Shown: positions 1-8,545, counted from the first letter of the stretch. The stretch: DNA of 64,000 nucleotides from Fumia sp045121595 (GCA_045121595.1 JBGVGI010000054.1:1-64000); one strand, 5' to 3'. Notes: generated by a model from the sequence alone, not told the origin. Made by a program: numbers and translations.

Positions 1-15
1 GCGAACTAATATGTT

Positions 16-54
16 AAAAGCCTACGATATGCGTCAGCATTATCGTAGGCTTTT
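16..54 (+). terminator. Intrinsic terminator of a gene left of the window
   Basis: A perfect 14-bp stem (AAAAGCCTACGATA with its complement) closes an 11-nt loop and is followed by a T-rich stretch. The A run on the left would also make it work leftwards, but its most likely client is a gene that ends before base 1. Confidence 0.8.
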
Positions 55-105
55 GCCTTTTATTTCATCAAAAAAGTTAATGATTTGGGTGTATACAGTT
101 TTGTA

Positions 106-199
106 ACGAATATATTTGCTTTACACCCCCGTCACGAAAACACAGTAATTCTTGATGTCTTACAAGGTTTCGTGACAATAAGGCGGAGCAAATATTCGT
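106..199. repeat. Nested inverted repeat in an intergenic stretch
   Basis: The outer arms are ACGAATATATTTGCT (106-120) and AGCAAATATTCGT (187-199), complementary except for a two-base bulge. The inner arms are GTCACGAAAAC (131-141) and GTTTCGTGAC (167-176). Together they could fold into a long two-storey hairpin about 95 nt across. No reading frame covers it. It lies beyond the stop of the leftward M23 gene, so it may be a 3' structure, a small RNA or a palindromic repeat; the sequence does not decide. Confidence 0.45.
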
Positions 200-243
200 G
201 AAAAACCGATTTCTCCCTAAGTGAAGACGCCGAACGTCACCTT

Positions 244-915
244 TTAATTTTTTGTAATGACGGACATGGGGTCAATCCATTCTCCGTCTTTTTTCATTGC
301 AAGGTGAAGATGACTTTCTTCACCACTTTCAATAATCGATGTGTTTCCTACTTCGCCAATAACGTCACCAAGTGCTATTTTCTGACCCTTTTTAACTTTT
401 ACTGTATCGGCAAGACCGCAGTAAAAAGCATTACCGGCAGGGTATTCAACCTCAACCATAACGCCCCATTTAGGGTCGGTTGTAATCTCTTTAACAGTAC
501 CGTCAAAAACAGATTTTACGGGTGTTCCTTCTTTTGCCACGATATCAATGCCGTCGTGAGTACGCCATTCGCCAAGAGTTTTGGATTTTACAAGCTCTCC
601 ACCGCTGAAAGGATTTAAAATTTCTCCCGTAACTGGCATAATATACGCACCGCCCGACGTTTGGGGTACTGCTTTTTCTTGTGTTACTTCACTTGACGGC
701 TCGATAACGACACCTGACTGCACCTTGTTTGCATCTTCAATCTCAGGGACTGTCCAGTCGGTTACGTTATAATTTTCACTCTGCGGTTCGGGTTTCACCT
801 CAGGGTTACTGAACACTGTAAAATAGGCAGTTGTGCCTACTGCAACAGTGCATATTGCTAAAGCTACGTAAAACCCTTTGCCGAGTCTTTGTTTTTTTAA
901 TGTTGACCTTTTCAT
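244..915 (-). CDS. Membrane-anchored M23 (LytM) peptidase, SpoIIQ-like
   Basis: Predicted zinc endopeptidase-type protein of 223 residues. The start is the ATG at 913-915 because GGAGG sits just upstream; an in-frame extension to 1002 has no ribosome site. A basic N-terminus is followed by one membrane segment (about residues 16-31), a linker and a C-terminal LytM domain. Zinc-ligand motifs are HDGID (HxxxD) and HLH, both intact. Clostridial SpoIIQ has this layout: one N-terminal membrane anchor and an M23 domain that keeps its histidines, unlike the Bacillus subtilis protein. In that family it acts at the forespore membrane during engulfment. A general cell-wall endopeptidase is the alternative. 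It is transcribed away from serC and stands alone. Confidence 0.8.
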   Translation of the reverse strand: MKRSTLKKQRLGKGFYVALAICTVAVGTTAYFTVFSNPEVKPEPQSENYNVTDWTVPEIEDANKVQSGVVIEPSSEVTQEKAVPQTSGGAYIMPVTGEILNPFSGGELVKSKTLGEWRTHDGIDIVAKEGTPVKSVFDGTVKEITTDPKWGVMVEVEYPAGNAFYCGLADTVKVKKGQKIALGDVIGEVGNTSIIESGEESHLHLAMKKDGEWIDPMSVITKN

Positions 916-1026
916 ATATAACCTCCAAAAAATATTAAAATCATACTTTATGGAGTTAGTTTTCACTGAAAAAATCTTTTTATTCTGCTTTTTATTTTCC
1001 AAAAATTTTCGATTTCACCAAAAAAC

Positions 1027-1046
1027 ATATCGCTTTAAAGTGATAT
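1027..1046. promoter_or_regulatory. 20-bp near-palindrome between divergent genes
   Basis: ATATCGCTTTAAAGTGATAT is symmetrical except for one base pair (G/T at mirrored places). It lies between the divergent M23 gene and serC, about 45 bp upstream of the serC -35 box, where a dimeric regulator could bind. No regulator is identified. Confidence 0.35.
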
Positions 1047-1088
1047 TGTGAAAAAATACACAAACTTTATTTTTTTATCAAAAATTTG

Positions 1089-1117
1089 TTGACTATCCTT
1101 TTTAAAAGCAATATAAT
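1089..1117 (+). promoter_or_regulatory. Sigma-A promoter of serC-serA
   Basis: TTGACT and TATAAT are separated by exactly 17 bp. The serC start codon follows 38 bp after the -10 box, leaving a short leader with GGAGG. Confidence 0.85.
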
Positions 1118-1155
1118 AGAAGATGTACAAAAATATATTTTTGGAGGTAATTATA

Positions 1156-2241
1156 ATGAGTAGAGTTAGAAACTTCAGCGCAGGTCCTTCTATGCTTCCT
1201 GAAGCTGTTTTAAAAAGAGCTGCAAGCGAAATGCTTGACTACAATGGTAGCGGTCAGTCCGTAATGGAAATGTCCCACCGTTCCAAAGAATATCAGGCAA
1301 TCATTGACGAATGTGAAGCATTACTCAGAGAAGTAATGAACATTCCCGAAGATTATGCTGTATTATTCTTGCAGGGTGGTGCTTCCACACAGTTTGCAAT
1401 GCTTCCCTTAAACCTTGCAACAAAATCAGGTTCTGCTGATTTCGTTATCACAGGTCAGTGGGCTAAAAAAGCATTCTCCGAATGCAAAAAATTAGCTAAC
1501 GCTCACGAAGTAGCATCTTCTGCAGACAAAACTTTCTCCTATATTCCCAAGCTTGATCCCGCTACTTTTGACAAAAACGCAGACTATTTCCACATTTGTA
1601 TGAACAATACAATTTACGGAACAAAATATGCTGAACTCCCCGATACAGGCAACGTTCCCCTTATCGCTGACATCAGCTCCTGTGCTTTGTCTGAACCCAT
1701 CGACGTAACAAAATTCGGCGCACTTTATGCAGGTGCACAGAAAAATATGGGTCCTGCAGGTCTTACAGTTGTTATCATCCGTAAAGATCTCATCGGCGAA
1801 ACAAGAGAAGGCACACCCACAATGCTCGCTTACAGCACACATGCTGAAAACGGTTCTATGTACAATACTCCTCCCACATACGCAATTTACATCTGTAAAC
1901 TCGTTTTGGAATGGATTAAAAACGACATCGGCGGCCTTGAAAAAATGAAAGAAATCAACGAAAGAAAAGCTAAAATCCTTTACGATTTCCTTGATTCTTC
2001 CAAACTCTTCAAAGGTACTGTTGAAAAAGAATTCCGTTCTCTTATGAACGTTCCTTTCGTTACAGGTAACGAAGAACTCGACGCTAAATTCGTTAAAGAA
2101 GCTGCAGCTGCAGGCTTTATCAACCTCAAAGGTCACAGAAGTGTTGGCGGTATGAGAGCATCTATCTACAACGCTATGCCCGAAGAAGGCGTAAAAGACC
2201 TTGTTGAATTTATGAAAGACTTTGAAGCTAAAAACGCTTAA
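1156..2241 (+). CDS. serC: Phosphoserine aminotransferase
   Basis: Converts 3-phosphohydroxypyruvate and glutamate to phosphoserine in serine biosynthesis, with pyridoxal phosphate as cofactor; cytoplasmic. The start is the ATG at 1156, preceded by GGAGG; an upstream in-frame ATG at 1123 lacks such a site. The 361-residue length is normal. Family hallmarks include the N-terminal NFSAGPSMLP, the GGAS phosphate-binding turn and the PLP lysine in GAQKNMGPAG. serA follows after 20 bp, so the two form an operon covering the first two steps of the pathway; no serB is in view. The codon choice is very uniform, which suggests strong expression. Confidence 0.97.
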   Translation: MSRVRNFSAGPSMLPEAVLKRAASEMLDYNGSGQSVMEMSHRSKEYQAIIDECEALLREVMNIPEDYAVLFLQGGASTQFAMLPLNLATKSGSADFVITGQWAKKAFSECKKLANAHEVASSADKTFSYIPKLDPATFDKNADYFHICMNNTIYGTKYAELPDTGNVPLIADISSCALSEPIDVTKFGALYAGAQKNMGPAGLTVVIIRKDLIGETREGTPTMLAYSTHAENGSMYNTPPTYAIYICKLVLEWIKNDIGGLEKMKEINERKAKILYDFLDSSKLFKGTVEKEFRSLMNVPFVTGNEELDAKFVKEAAAAGFINLKGHRSVGGMRASIYNAMPEEGVKDLVEFMKDFEAKNA

Positions 2242-2261
2242 TCGAAAGAAGGCTTTTAATT

Positions 2262-3425
2262 ATGTTTAATATTCAGACACTTAACAAAATTTCTCCCCTC
2301 GGTATGGAAAAGTTCGACAGAAGCACATACGCTTGGGGCGACGATATCGCTAACCCCGATGCTATTTTGGTTCGTTCTGCTTCTATGCACGAAATGGAAA
2401 TGCCCGCTTCTCTCCTTGCTATCGCAAGAGCAGGTGCAGGTGTAAATAATATTCCTCTTGATGCTTGTGCTGAAAAAGGTATCGTTGTTTTCAACACTCC
2501 CGGTGCTAACGCTAATGCTGTTAAAGAACTCGTTATCTTGGGTCTTTTGATGTCCTCAAGAAAAGTTGGTCCCGCTATGGACTGGGTTAAGACATTGAAA
2601 GGTCAGGGTGCTGAAGTTGGCAAACTTGTTGAAAAAGGCAAAGGTAACTTTGTTGGTCCCGAAATCAAGGGCAAAAAACTCGGCGTAGTTGGTCTTGGTG
2701 CTATCGGTATCCTCGTTGCAAACGCTGCAGCCGACCTTGGTATGACTGTTTACGGTTACGACCCATACTTAAGCGTTGATGCTGCATGGGGTATGCACGA
2801 CAGTGTTATCCACGCTACTTCTCTCCGTGATATTTACGAAAACTGTGACTATATCACTCTCCACGTTCCCTGCAACACAGAAACAAAAGGTATGATCAAC
2901 GCTTCTTCCATCAGTATGATGAAGAACGGTGTCAGAATCCTCAATTTCGCTCGTGGCGAACTCGTTAATGAAGAAGATATCCTCGCAGCACTCGATGAAA
3001 AGAAAGTAACAGTTTACGTTACTGACTTCCCCACAGATGCTCAGATAGGTTACACAGGCGTTGTTGCTTTGCCTCACCTTGGTGCTTCTACTCCTGAATC
3101 CGAAGACAACTGTGCAGAAATGGCTGCAAACGAAGTTATCAACTACCTTGAAAACGGTAACATCGTAAACTCCGTTAACTATCCTAACGTTTCTCTTCCC
3201 AGAAGCGGTGCAATGAGATTCTGTATCCTCCACAAAAACGTAAGTGGTGCAATCTCCAAGATTTCCACTGCTTTCTCCGATGCAGGTCTTAACATCGAAA
3301 ATATGGTTAACGGCTCCAAAAAAGATTACGCTTACACAATTCTTGATTTGTCCGAAAAAGCTGACGCTTCTTTCGCTACAAAACTTGAATCCGACGATGA
3401 CATCATCAAAGTAAGAGTTATCTAA
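2262..3425 (+). CDS. serA: D-3-phosphoglycerate dehydrogenase
   Basis: Oxidises 3-phosphoglycerate to 3-phosphohydroxypyruvate with NAD, the committed step to serine. The protein has 387 residues: a split catalytic domain, a Rossmann domain with GLGAIG, the conserved ARG of the active site (NFARGE) and the GASTPESE segment. The last 75 or so residues look like an ACT regulatory domain, so feedback control by serine is plausible. It lacks the intervening domain of long SerA forms. It follows serC in one transcript and ends at a strong terminator. Confidence 0.95.
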   Translation: MFNIQTLNKISPLGMEKFDRSTYAWGDDIANPDAILVRSASMHEMEMPASLLAIARAGAGVNNIPLDACAEKGIVVFNTPGANANAVKELVILGLLMSSRKVGPAMDWVKTLKGQGAEVGKLVEKGKGNFVGPEIKGKKLGVVGLGAIGILVANAAADLGMTVYGYDPYLSVDAAWGMHDSVIHATSLRDIYENCDYITLHVPCNTETKGMINASSISMMKNGVRILNFARGELVNEEDILAALDEKKVTVYVTDFPTDAQIGYTGVVALPHLGASTPESEDNCAEMAANEVINYLENGNIVNSVNYPNVSLPRSGAMRFCILHKNVSGAISKISTAFSDAGLNIENMVNGSKKDYAYTILDLSEKADASFATKLESDDDIIKVRVI

Positions 3426-3441
3426 GAAAATTTAAAAGATT

Positions 3442-3473
3442 AAAACACCGCTGAATTTTCAGCGGTGTTTTCT
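3442..3473 (+). terminator. Terminator of serC-serA
   Basis: The stem AACACCGCTGA with its complement closes a four-base loop and is followed by TTTTCTTG. It also separates this operon from the converging YgjV-like gene. Confidence 0.9.
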
Positions 3474-3485
3474 TGTTTCACTGTA

Positions 3486-3992
3486 TCATTTCTTGTTTTC
3501 ATTTCTATATCTGCAAATACCGATTATTGCCGAAGATATTGCTATCATTTCGTTAACTACGCCTCCCCATACAGCGTAAGATACGTTGTATATAAGCACC
3601 ATAGTAGAAGTAACTACTATACTTTTTCTTAAATTCTGTACATTTGGGAAATATAAAAATAATGTATTTACAACCAAGGCAACAATAATTAACATCGACA
3701 TCGGTCCCTGCCAGGAAGCAACACCCATTATAGCCATAACTCCCGCTAAAAGGTAGGGCCAGAAAGAATACGAAAAAATCTTAATATCTTTCCTGTAAAT
3801 TATAAAATTTCTTATAATGCATATAACGTTCAACAACATTCCTGACCACGCGTTCAGAAATAAATAACTTATGCATATACTTAACGAGGATAACGTTTGC
3901 ACAACAAGCAGCTTTTTATGTTCTTTACACTGATAAGAGCAAAATGTTAATATTGCCGCAACCCATCCCATTATTTGTCCTACTAAAACCAT
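3486..3992 (-). CDS. YgjV-family inner membrane protein
   Basis: A 168-residue integral membrane protein with about five or six hydrophobic segments. The opening (QIMGWVAAILTFCSYQ), a short basic loop and the INVICIIRN-like middle segment resemble the YgjV (Imp-YgjV) family, for which no function is established. The start ATG follows an AAAGGA site. Its upstream border is the remnant of an rlmD 3' end at 4007-4063, so it was probably the native gene downstream of rlmD before the mobile element inserted. A sugar transporter of the SemiSWEET type is a remote alternative. Confidence 0.65.
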   Translation of the reverse strand: MVLVGQIMGWVAAILTFCSYQCKEHKKLLVVQTLSSLSICISYLFLNAWSGMLLNVICIIRNFIIYRKDIKIFSYSFWPYLLAGVMAIMGVASWQGPMSMLIIVALVVNTLFLYFPNVQNLRKSIVVTSTMVLIYNVSYAVWGGVVNEMIAISSAIIGICRYRNENKK

Positions 3993-4006
3993 TGATTTTT
4001 TCCTTT

Positions 4007-4063
4007 CTATTTCTTTGAAATCAGTGCTACGGTTTCAACGTGCTTTTCATTGTCCCAACTTGG
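4007..4063 (-). other. Detached rlmD 3' end (attR-like scar)
   Basis: Read leftwards, this stretch encodes HVETVALISKK and a stop. That is the usual C-terminal ending of RlmD/RumA methyltransferases, yet no methyltransferase precedes it. The intact rlmD, 900 bp upstream, carries HVETVALLS at 4935-4954. The 17-base core (4026-4042 against 4938-4954) agrees at 14 of 17 positions and the differences are silent. This is what integration into the 3' end of rlmD leaves behind: the original gene end on the far side of the element. The 3' end of rumA/rlmD is a known integration site for streptococcal integrative elements. Confidence 0.6.
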
Positions 4064-4095
4064 TCAAAATGATATTTCTATTTATAAATGAAATT

Positions 4096-4419
4096 TTAAC
4101 AAAAAATAAATGTAACTAATGCGTGTCCAAATAATGTTGCTGCCATTATCAAAAGTAATAATCTGTTGGAAAAATTATTTCTGATTTTTTTAAAAAAGCC
4201 TACTGTCAATCCAACGGATAACCCAAATGTTAGTAGATTAGATATGGCTAAGGCAGTTGGATATTTAAGTAATGTAAACACTTCTATCAAATACACCAAA
4301 AATGACAATAATATTGCATCGATTATTATAAGAAAAGCATTGCTTTTCTTAACTTTTTTTGTCTTCTTAATATCTTCTGTTTTATATGGATATAATTCTG
4401 GTGAACCGTACGCTCCCAT
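4096..4419 (-). CDS. Small membrane protein of unknown function
   Basis: 107 residues, starting at the ATG at 4417-4419, which has a very good AAGGAGGAG site; an upstream in-frame ATG has none. The N-terminus (MGAYGSPELYPY) is followed by a lysine-rich stretch and three hydrophobic segments at roughly residues 28-47, 51-70 and 84-106. I do not recognise the family. It lies inside the presumed element remnant between the two rlmD att-like sequences, in AT-rich DNA, so it is likely cargo of a mobile element. Confidence 0.6.
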   Translation of the reverse strand: MGAYGSPELYPYKTEDIKKTKKVKKSNAFLIIIDAILLSFLVYLIEVFTLLKYPTALAISNLLTFGLSVGLTVGFFKKIRNNFSNRLLLLIMAATLFGHALVTFIFC

Positions 4420-4439
4420 TATGTTCTCCTCCTTAATTT

Positions 4440-4802
4440 TTATTTCCATGAATTCCATTCAAGGCGTTTCAAACTGTTGAATGTATCCTTCATAAAAATA
4501 TAATTGTAATTATAATCTTTAACTTCGTTATTTAACTGATATATGTATGTTACCGCAGTATATATAAATCCGTAGGAAATATCCTTTGTAGTGAGCAACA
4601 TAAAAAGACTTACTGCCAGAAATATAAGTTGTATAAAATTAAATCTAAAGCCAAGCGTTGCATAGTCATTAGACAATTCAATATCTTTTTCATATAACAA
4701 TGCTAAATATTCTTTATACTCCTTATAATTCTTTGTTAATAGTTTTTCTTGTTCTAATTCACGTATTTCTTTTAAACTTGCGCAATATATAAACTTGACA
4801 CC
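4440..4802 (-). pseudogene. 5'-truncated membrane protein gene
   Basis: The open frame runs from a stop at 4803-4805 to 4440 with no ATG or GTG start; the only candidate is a TTG at 4698-4700, 15 bases from the nearest AAGGAG. Upstream of that TTG the frame still reads like protein (SLKEIRELEQEKLLTKNY). Two hydrophobic segments follow and then NYNYIFMKDTFNSLKRLEW, loosely like the last transmembrane helices of an ABC-transporter membrane domain. Its 5' end overlaps the 3' end of rlmD in another frame, suggesting that a deletion joined two broken genes. It is followed immediately by the small membrane protein gene. Confidence 0.5.
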
Positions 4803-6271
4803 TTAAAGTCATATTTTCTAAAAATGTAATCCTTTATTTGCTGATAAGTCGCTTTTGCCTCGGCTGATGTCAAGTGCAAATCTTCTGATTTTAACTCAAC
4901 TTCGATTACATCGTCAGGTCTTAGTCGGGACAACAAAGCTACCGTCTCAACATGGGAAGTACGTGGGAATAGGTCAACCGCCGTGTATTTTATAAGCTTG
5001 TAGCCGTTTTCACAGAGAAGCTTTGCATCTCTTGCCGCAGTTGAAGGATTGCAGGAAATCATAACCACCTTTTCGGGTGCCATTTCTGTAATGCTTTCGA
5101 TTACTTCCTTATCGCAACCTTGTCTTGGTGGGTCGATTATGATAACGTCGGGTTTTAAGCCTTTCTTAAGAAGCTCTTTTGCAGCTTTTTTGGCGTCACC
5201 GCAGATAAATTCCGTATTCTTTGCATTATTAAGTTCGGCATTTTTCTTTGCGTTTTCGATAGCCTGAGGTACAACCTCAACGCCGATAAGATTTTTGACC
5301 TTTTTATAAGCAGAAAGACCGATTGAACCTATACCGCAATACAAGTCAAGCAAAGTTTCGTCGCCTTTAAACTCTGCGTACTCAAAAGCTTTTTCGTAAA
5401 GGCGTTCCGCCTGACGTTTATTAACCTGATAAAACGAAGCGGGGGCAATCAGAAAATCATTACCAAGGAACACGTCTTTTATCGTTTCACTGCCTGATAA
5501 AACCTCGTAATCTCTGCCTAAGATAACATTCGTATTCTCGGGGTTTACGTTTAAAACAACACTTTTAACGTCGGGGAAGATGTTCTTTATTTCCTCGGAA
5601 AATTCTTTTAAAAACGGAACTTTTTTCTTTGAGGACACGAGGCAAACCATTATTTCTCCCGTCTTATCGGCAATTCTGAGGTAAATATGACGAAGTAAAC
5701 CTTTGCCCGACTTCTCATCGTAAACTGAAATCTGTCTGTCTTTAACAAACTCTAAAATCCAGTTTGCGATTTTTGAAAATCTTTCGTCCTGAATTTTGCA
5801 ATTATCACATTTAACTATTCTGTGGCTTCGTTTTGCATAAAAACCAGAAATAACTTCGCCATTTTCAACGCCCAACGGATATTGAGCCTTGTTTCGGTAA
5901 AACTCAGTTTTTTCGGACGGTAAAATGCCGTCAATAGGTAAATCAAATCCACCCAGACGTGAAAAAGCATCTTTTACCGCTTTTTCTTTGAGTTTAAGTT
6001 CTGCCTCGTAGTTTATATGACGGAAAGAACATCCTCCGCACTGTTTAAAAACGGGGCAGTCGACGTCGACGCGGTCATCGGACGGTGATATTATCTTTTC
6101 GATTATGCCAAACCCATAATTTTTCAAAACTTTTACGATCTTTATTCTGACTTTATCACCGACAGCCGTCATTGGCACGAAAACCGCAAAATTATCGATA
6201 CGACAAACACCGTTTCCTTCTAAAGTCAAATCTTCAATCAAAACTTCATAGCTTTGATTTTTCTCTATCAT
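4772..6271 (-). CDS. rlmD: 23S rRNA (uracil-C5)-methyltransferase with a foreign tail
   Basis: SAM-dependent methyltransferase of the RlmD/RumA family, which makes m5U in 23S rRNA. The start ATG at 6269-6271 follows AAAGGATG; an extension to 6328 would overlap the upstream gene. Order: an N-terminal TRAM domain (about 1-60), an iron-sulfur cysteine cluster (CPVFKQCGGCSF plus a later CDNC), the SAM domain with DLYCGIGSIG, IIDPPRQG and the catalytic cysteine in SCNPST, and the usual end HVETVALLS. About 50 extra residues follow (LRPDDVIEV to SSLYIAQV), probably supplied by an integrated element and cut short. The enzyme core looks complete. Confidence 0.9.
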   Translation of the reverse strand: MIEKNQSYEVLIEDLTLEGNGVCRIDNFAVFVPMTAVGDKVRIKIVKVLKNYGFGIIEKIISPSDDRVDVDCPVFKQCGGCSFRHINYEAELKLKEKAVKDAFSRLGGFDLPIDGILPSEKTEFYRNKAQYPLGVENGEVISGFYAKRSHRIVKCDNCKIQDERFSKIANWILEFVKDRQISVYDEKSGKGLLRHIYLRIADKTGEIMVCLVSSKKKVPFLKEFSEEIKNIFPDVKSVVLNVNPENTNVILGRDYEVLSGSETIKDVFLGNDFLIAPASFYQVNKRQAERLYEKAFEYAEFKGDETLLDLYCGIGSIGLSAYKKVKNLIGVEVVPQAIENAKKNAELNNAKNTEFICGDAKKAAKELLKKGLKPDVIIIDPPRQGCDKEVIESITEMAPEKVVMISCNPSTAARDAKLLCENGYKLIKYTAVDLFPRTSHVETVALLSRLRPDDVIEVELKSEDLHLTSAEAKATYQQIKDYIFRKYDFKVSSLYIAQV

Positions 6272-6286
6272 AAAGTACATCCTTTC

Positions 6287-6316
6287 AAAAATAGAGACGG
6301 ATAAAACCGTCTCTAT
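6287..6316 (-). terminator. Terminator after the class A PBP
   Basis: On the minus strand ATAGAGACGG and its exact complement close a six-base loop and run into TTTT. It separates the PBP gene from rlmD. Confidence 0.85.
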
Positions 6317-6320
6317 CTCT

Positions 6321-8510
6321 TTATTCAACTACAGGCGCCTCATCGGGAGTCGCACCGCCCGAAGGATTTTCTGCGGGAGTATCCGTCGGAGGAGCAACGG
6401 GTGCTGAACCACCGTGATATCCACTGCATACCTCAGGTTTTGCGTTATTTTTATAATATCCTGTCGCAGTGTTTGTACAACCTGCACCCTTCAAAAGACC
6501 TGAATCCTTACAATATTCAAGTGCAACGATATTTTCACTTAAAGTAAAGTCTTTTACAGATAATCCTTTGTGAACGTCAGTCATTACGTTTTTCCAGATG
6601 GTATCGGGGTCGTAAATTGAACGGTAGGGAAGGCTCTTTGGAGTATCGTAACCCGTCCAGACACCACCGATATAATAAGGAGTAAGACCAACGAATGTCA
6701 AATCGTAGTAATCCTGAGTTGTACCTGTTTTGCCGATAACGGGCATTGAGCCGAGTTTTGCTTCTTTACCCGTACCACCTTCACCGTTAACAACTTCATA
6801 GAGAAGTCTGTTCATAACAGATGCAGTATCTTCGCTCAATGCTCTCGTTTTCTTTGAAGAATTGTCAATGACGATATTTCCGTTTGCATCTTCAATTCGG
6901 GTGTAAGTTATCGGTTTGAAATAGTTACCGCCGTTGCCGAAAGGTGCATACGCGGCAGTAAGTTCACGAAGCAAGAGTCCGTCGGTCATAGAACCTATCG
7001 CAAGTGACAAACCGAAGTCGTTCTGTCTGCCCGTGGTAACAAGGGTTGTAATTCCAAACTTTTTCTGTAAGAAGTTTACACTTCTCTCAGGAGTAAGCTG
7101 ATCAATAAGCTTTACGGGAATAGTGTTTCTTGATTTTTTGACAGCTTCAACAATTGTGGTATCGCCATAGTATTCATTTTCGTAGTTGCTTGGCCATTCC
7201 TTGCCGTCGATTACAGTAGCAGGGCCGTCAACAAGAATTGTAGACCAGTTGATAAGGTCATATTCTACTGCAGGAGCATATACTGCAATAGGTTTCATCG
7301 AAGATCCGGGAGGACGTTTTGCCATAGTCGCACGGTTGAAGGCACGGCTTTCAACCTTTTCTCCCTTACCGCCGACAAGCGCTAAAACTTTTCCGTTATA
7401 ATCCATAAGCACGAATGCGGCCTGAGGGTTTCTTTCAGCACTTAATTGTGCATAAGAGAAAGTTCTCCAGTCGGCAAAGTTATTTTCAACGATTGTCTGC
7501 AATTTGATATTTTCGGTTGTATATATTCTGTAACCACCGTTTTTAAGTCTGTCGTAAGCATACTCTCTCGACCAACCGTATTTTTCGGAGAAATCCACCA
7601 GAATATCTTCAATTACGGCATCAACAAAGTAAGAAGAAATGCCTTCTTTAACTGCGGATTCCTGCTCAGGAACGTCGTTATCCTTTGAAACGGTAACCGG
7701 TTCTTCAATATACTGTTTGTATTCTTCTTTAGTAATATACCCCTGGTCATACATACATTTAAGGGAATAATTACGTCTGTCCATATTCTTTTCGGGATTT
7801 GTGTCAGGTCTCCAGTTGTTAGGCGAACGGGTCATACCTGCAAGGGAAGCCGCCTGTGGAACGGTGAGCTCCCATACGTGGCAACCAAAATATGCCTGAG
7901 ATGCTGCCTCGACACCGTAGTTCCTTCCACCCAAGAAGATAATATTAAGATAGGACTCTAAAATTTCTGATTTTGTATAATTTCTTTCAAGCTCTAAAGC
8001 TCTGAAAATTTCCCTTAACTTTCGGATAGGTGTAAACTCGTCATCCTTGGTGGCATTCTTTACAAGCTGTTGAGTAATAGTCGAACCACCCTGATTTGCA
8101 CCTTTAAGCAAAGCCTTTACAGTAACGCTCACCGTTCTGAACCAGTCAACACCCTCATGGTCCATAAAACGTTTATCCTCGGTTGCAACGAAAGCATCCT
8201 GAACGTGCTGAGGGATATCCGAGATATCAACCTCAATTCGGCGTTCTTCACCTGAAAGTCTGTAAACCTCCACCATCTTGCCGTCTTCGTCCTCAGCATA
8301 CAGAATAGTGGTCATACTCTGATTGATGCTGTCAAGGTTTATGCCGTTGTCTACCTCCATAAAGTTCATAACGTATATAACCATAGCGGTAACAACGATG
8401 CATCCCGTGATAACACCTATAAGTACAAGCGTTACCAGAAGCTTCATCGCAAGAGCTACTATCTGTTTAGGTTTTTTAGGTAATTTAAAATGTTTTTTTG
8501 AGGTACTCAA
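6321..8510 (-). CDS. Bifunctional class A penicillin-binding protein
   Basis: Polymerises lipid II and cross-links peptidoglycan outside the membrane. 729 residues: one N-terminal membrane anchor (about 17-48), a GT51 glycosyltransferase domain with the catalytic glutamate in ATEDKRFMDHEG and GGSTITQQLVKN, then the transpeptidase with SSMK (SxxK), SRN (SxN) and KTGT. A proline- and glycine-rich tail ends the protein. The start is a TTG at 8508-8510 preceded by GGAGG. It has its own promoter and terminator. PBP1A or PonA is the closest named relative, but the symbol is not certain. Confidence 0.95.
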   Translation of the reverse strand: MSTSKKHFKLPKKPKQIVALAMKLLVTLVLIGVITGCIVVTAMVIYVMNFMEVDNGINLDSINQSMTTILYAEDEDGKMVEVYRLSGEERRIEVDISDIPQHVQDAFVATEDKRFMDHEGVDWFRTVSVTVKALLKGANQGGSTITQQLVKNATKDDEFTPIRKLREIFRALELERNYTKSEILESYLNIIFLGGRNYGVEAASQAYFGCHVWELTVPQAASLAGMTRSPNNWRPDTNPEKNMDRRNYSLKCMYDQGYITKEEYKQYIEEPVTVSKDNDVPEQESAVKEGISSYFVDAVIEDILVDFSEKYGWSREYAYDRLKNGGYRIYTTENIKLQTIVENNFADWRTFSYAQLSAERNPQAAFVLMDYNGKVLALVGGKGEKVESRAFNRATMAKRPPGSSMKPIAVYAPAVEYDLINWSTILVDGPATVIDGKEWPSNYENEYYGDTTIVEAVKKSRNTIPVKLIDQLTPERSVNFLQKKFGITTLVTTGRQNDFGLSLAIGSMTDGLLLRELTAAYAPFGNGGNYFKPITYTRIEDANGNIVIDNSSKKTRALSEDTASVMNRLLYEVVNGEGGTGKEAKLGSMPVIGKTGTTQDYYDLTFVGLTPYYIGGVWTGYDTPKSLPYRSIYDPDTIWKNVMTDVHKGLSVKDFTLSENIVALEYCKDSGLLKGAGCTNTATGYYKNNAKPEVCSGYHGGSAPVAPPTDTPAENPSGGATPDEAPVVE

Positions 8511-8545
8511 AAGTAAAACCTCCTTTTTTTATTTGCTATAAGGTT

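Noticed and set aside
1492..2136. 214-codon open frame antisense to serC
   Set aside because: It is a shadow of strongly biased codon use in serC; cysteine- and phenylalanine-rich, no ribosome site, no family resemblance. The same holds for antisense frames over serA, guaB, serS, gyrA and ftsH.
4007..4063. Small gene ending HVETVALISKK
   Set aside because: Only 18 codons are open before a stop, with no start codon. It is better explained as the detached end of rlmD.
4096..4802. Toxin-antitoxin or immunity pair
   Set aside because: Two small membrane-protein frames lie together, but one lacks a start and neither shows a toxin or antitoxin motif.
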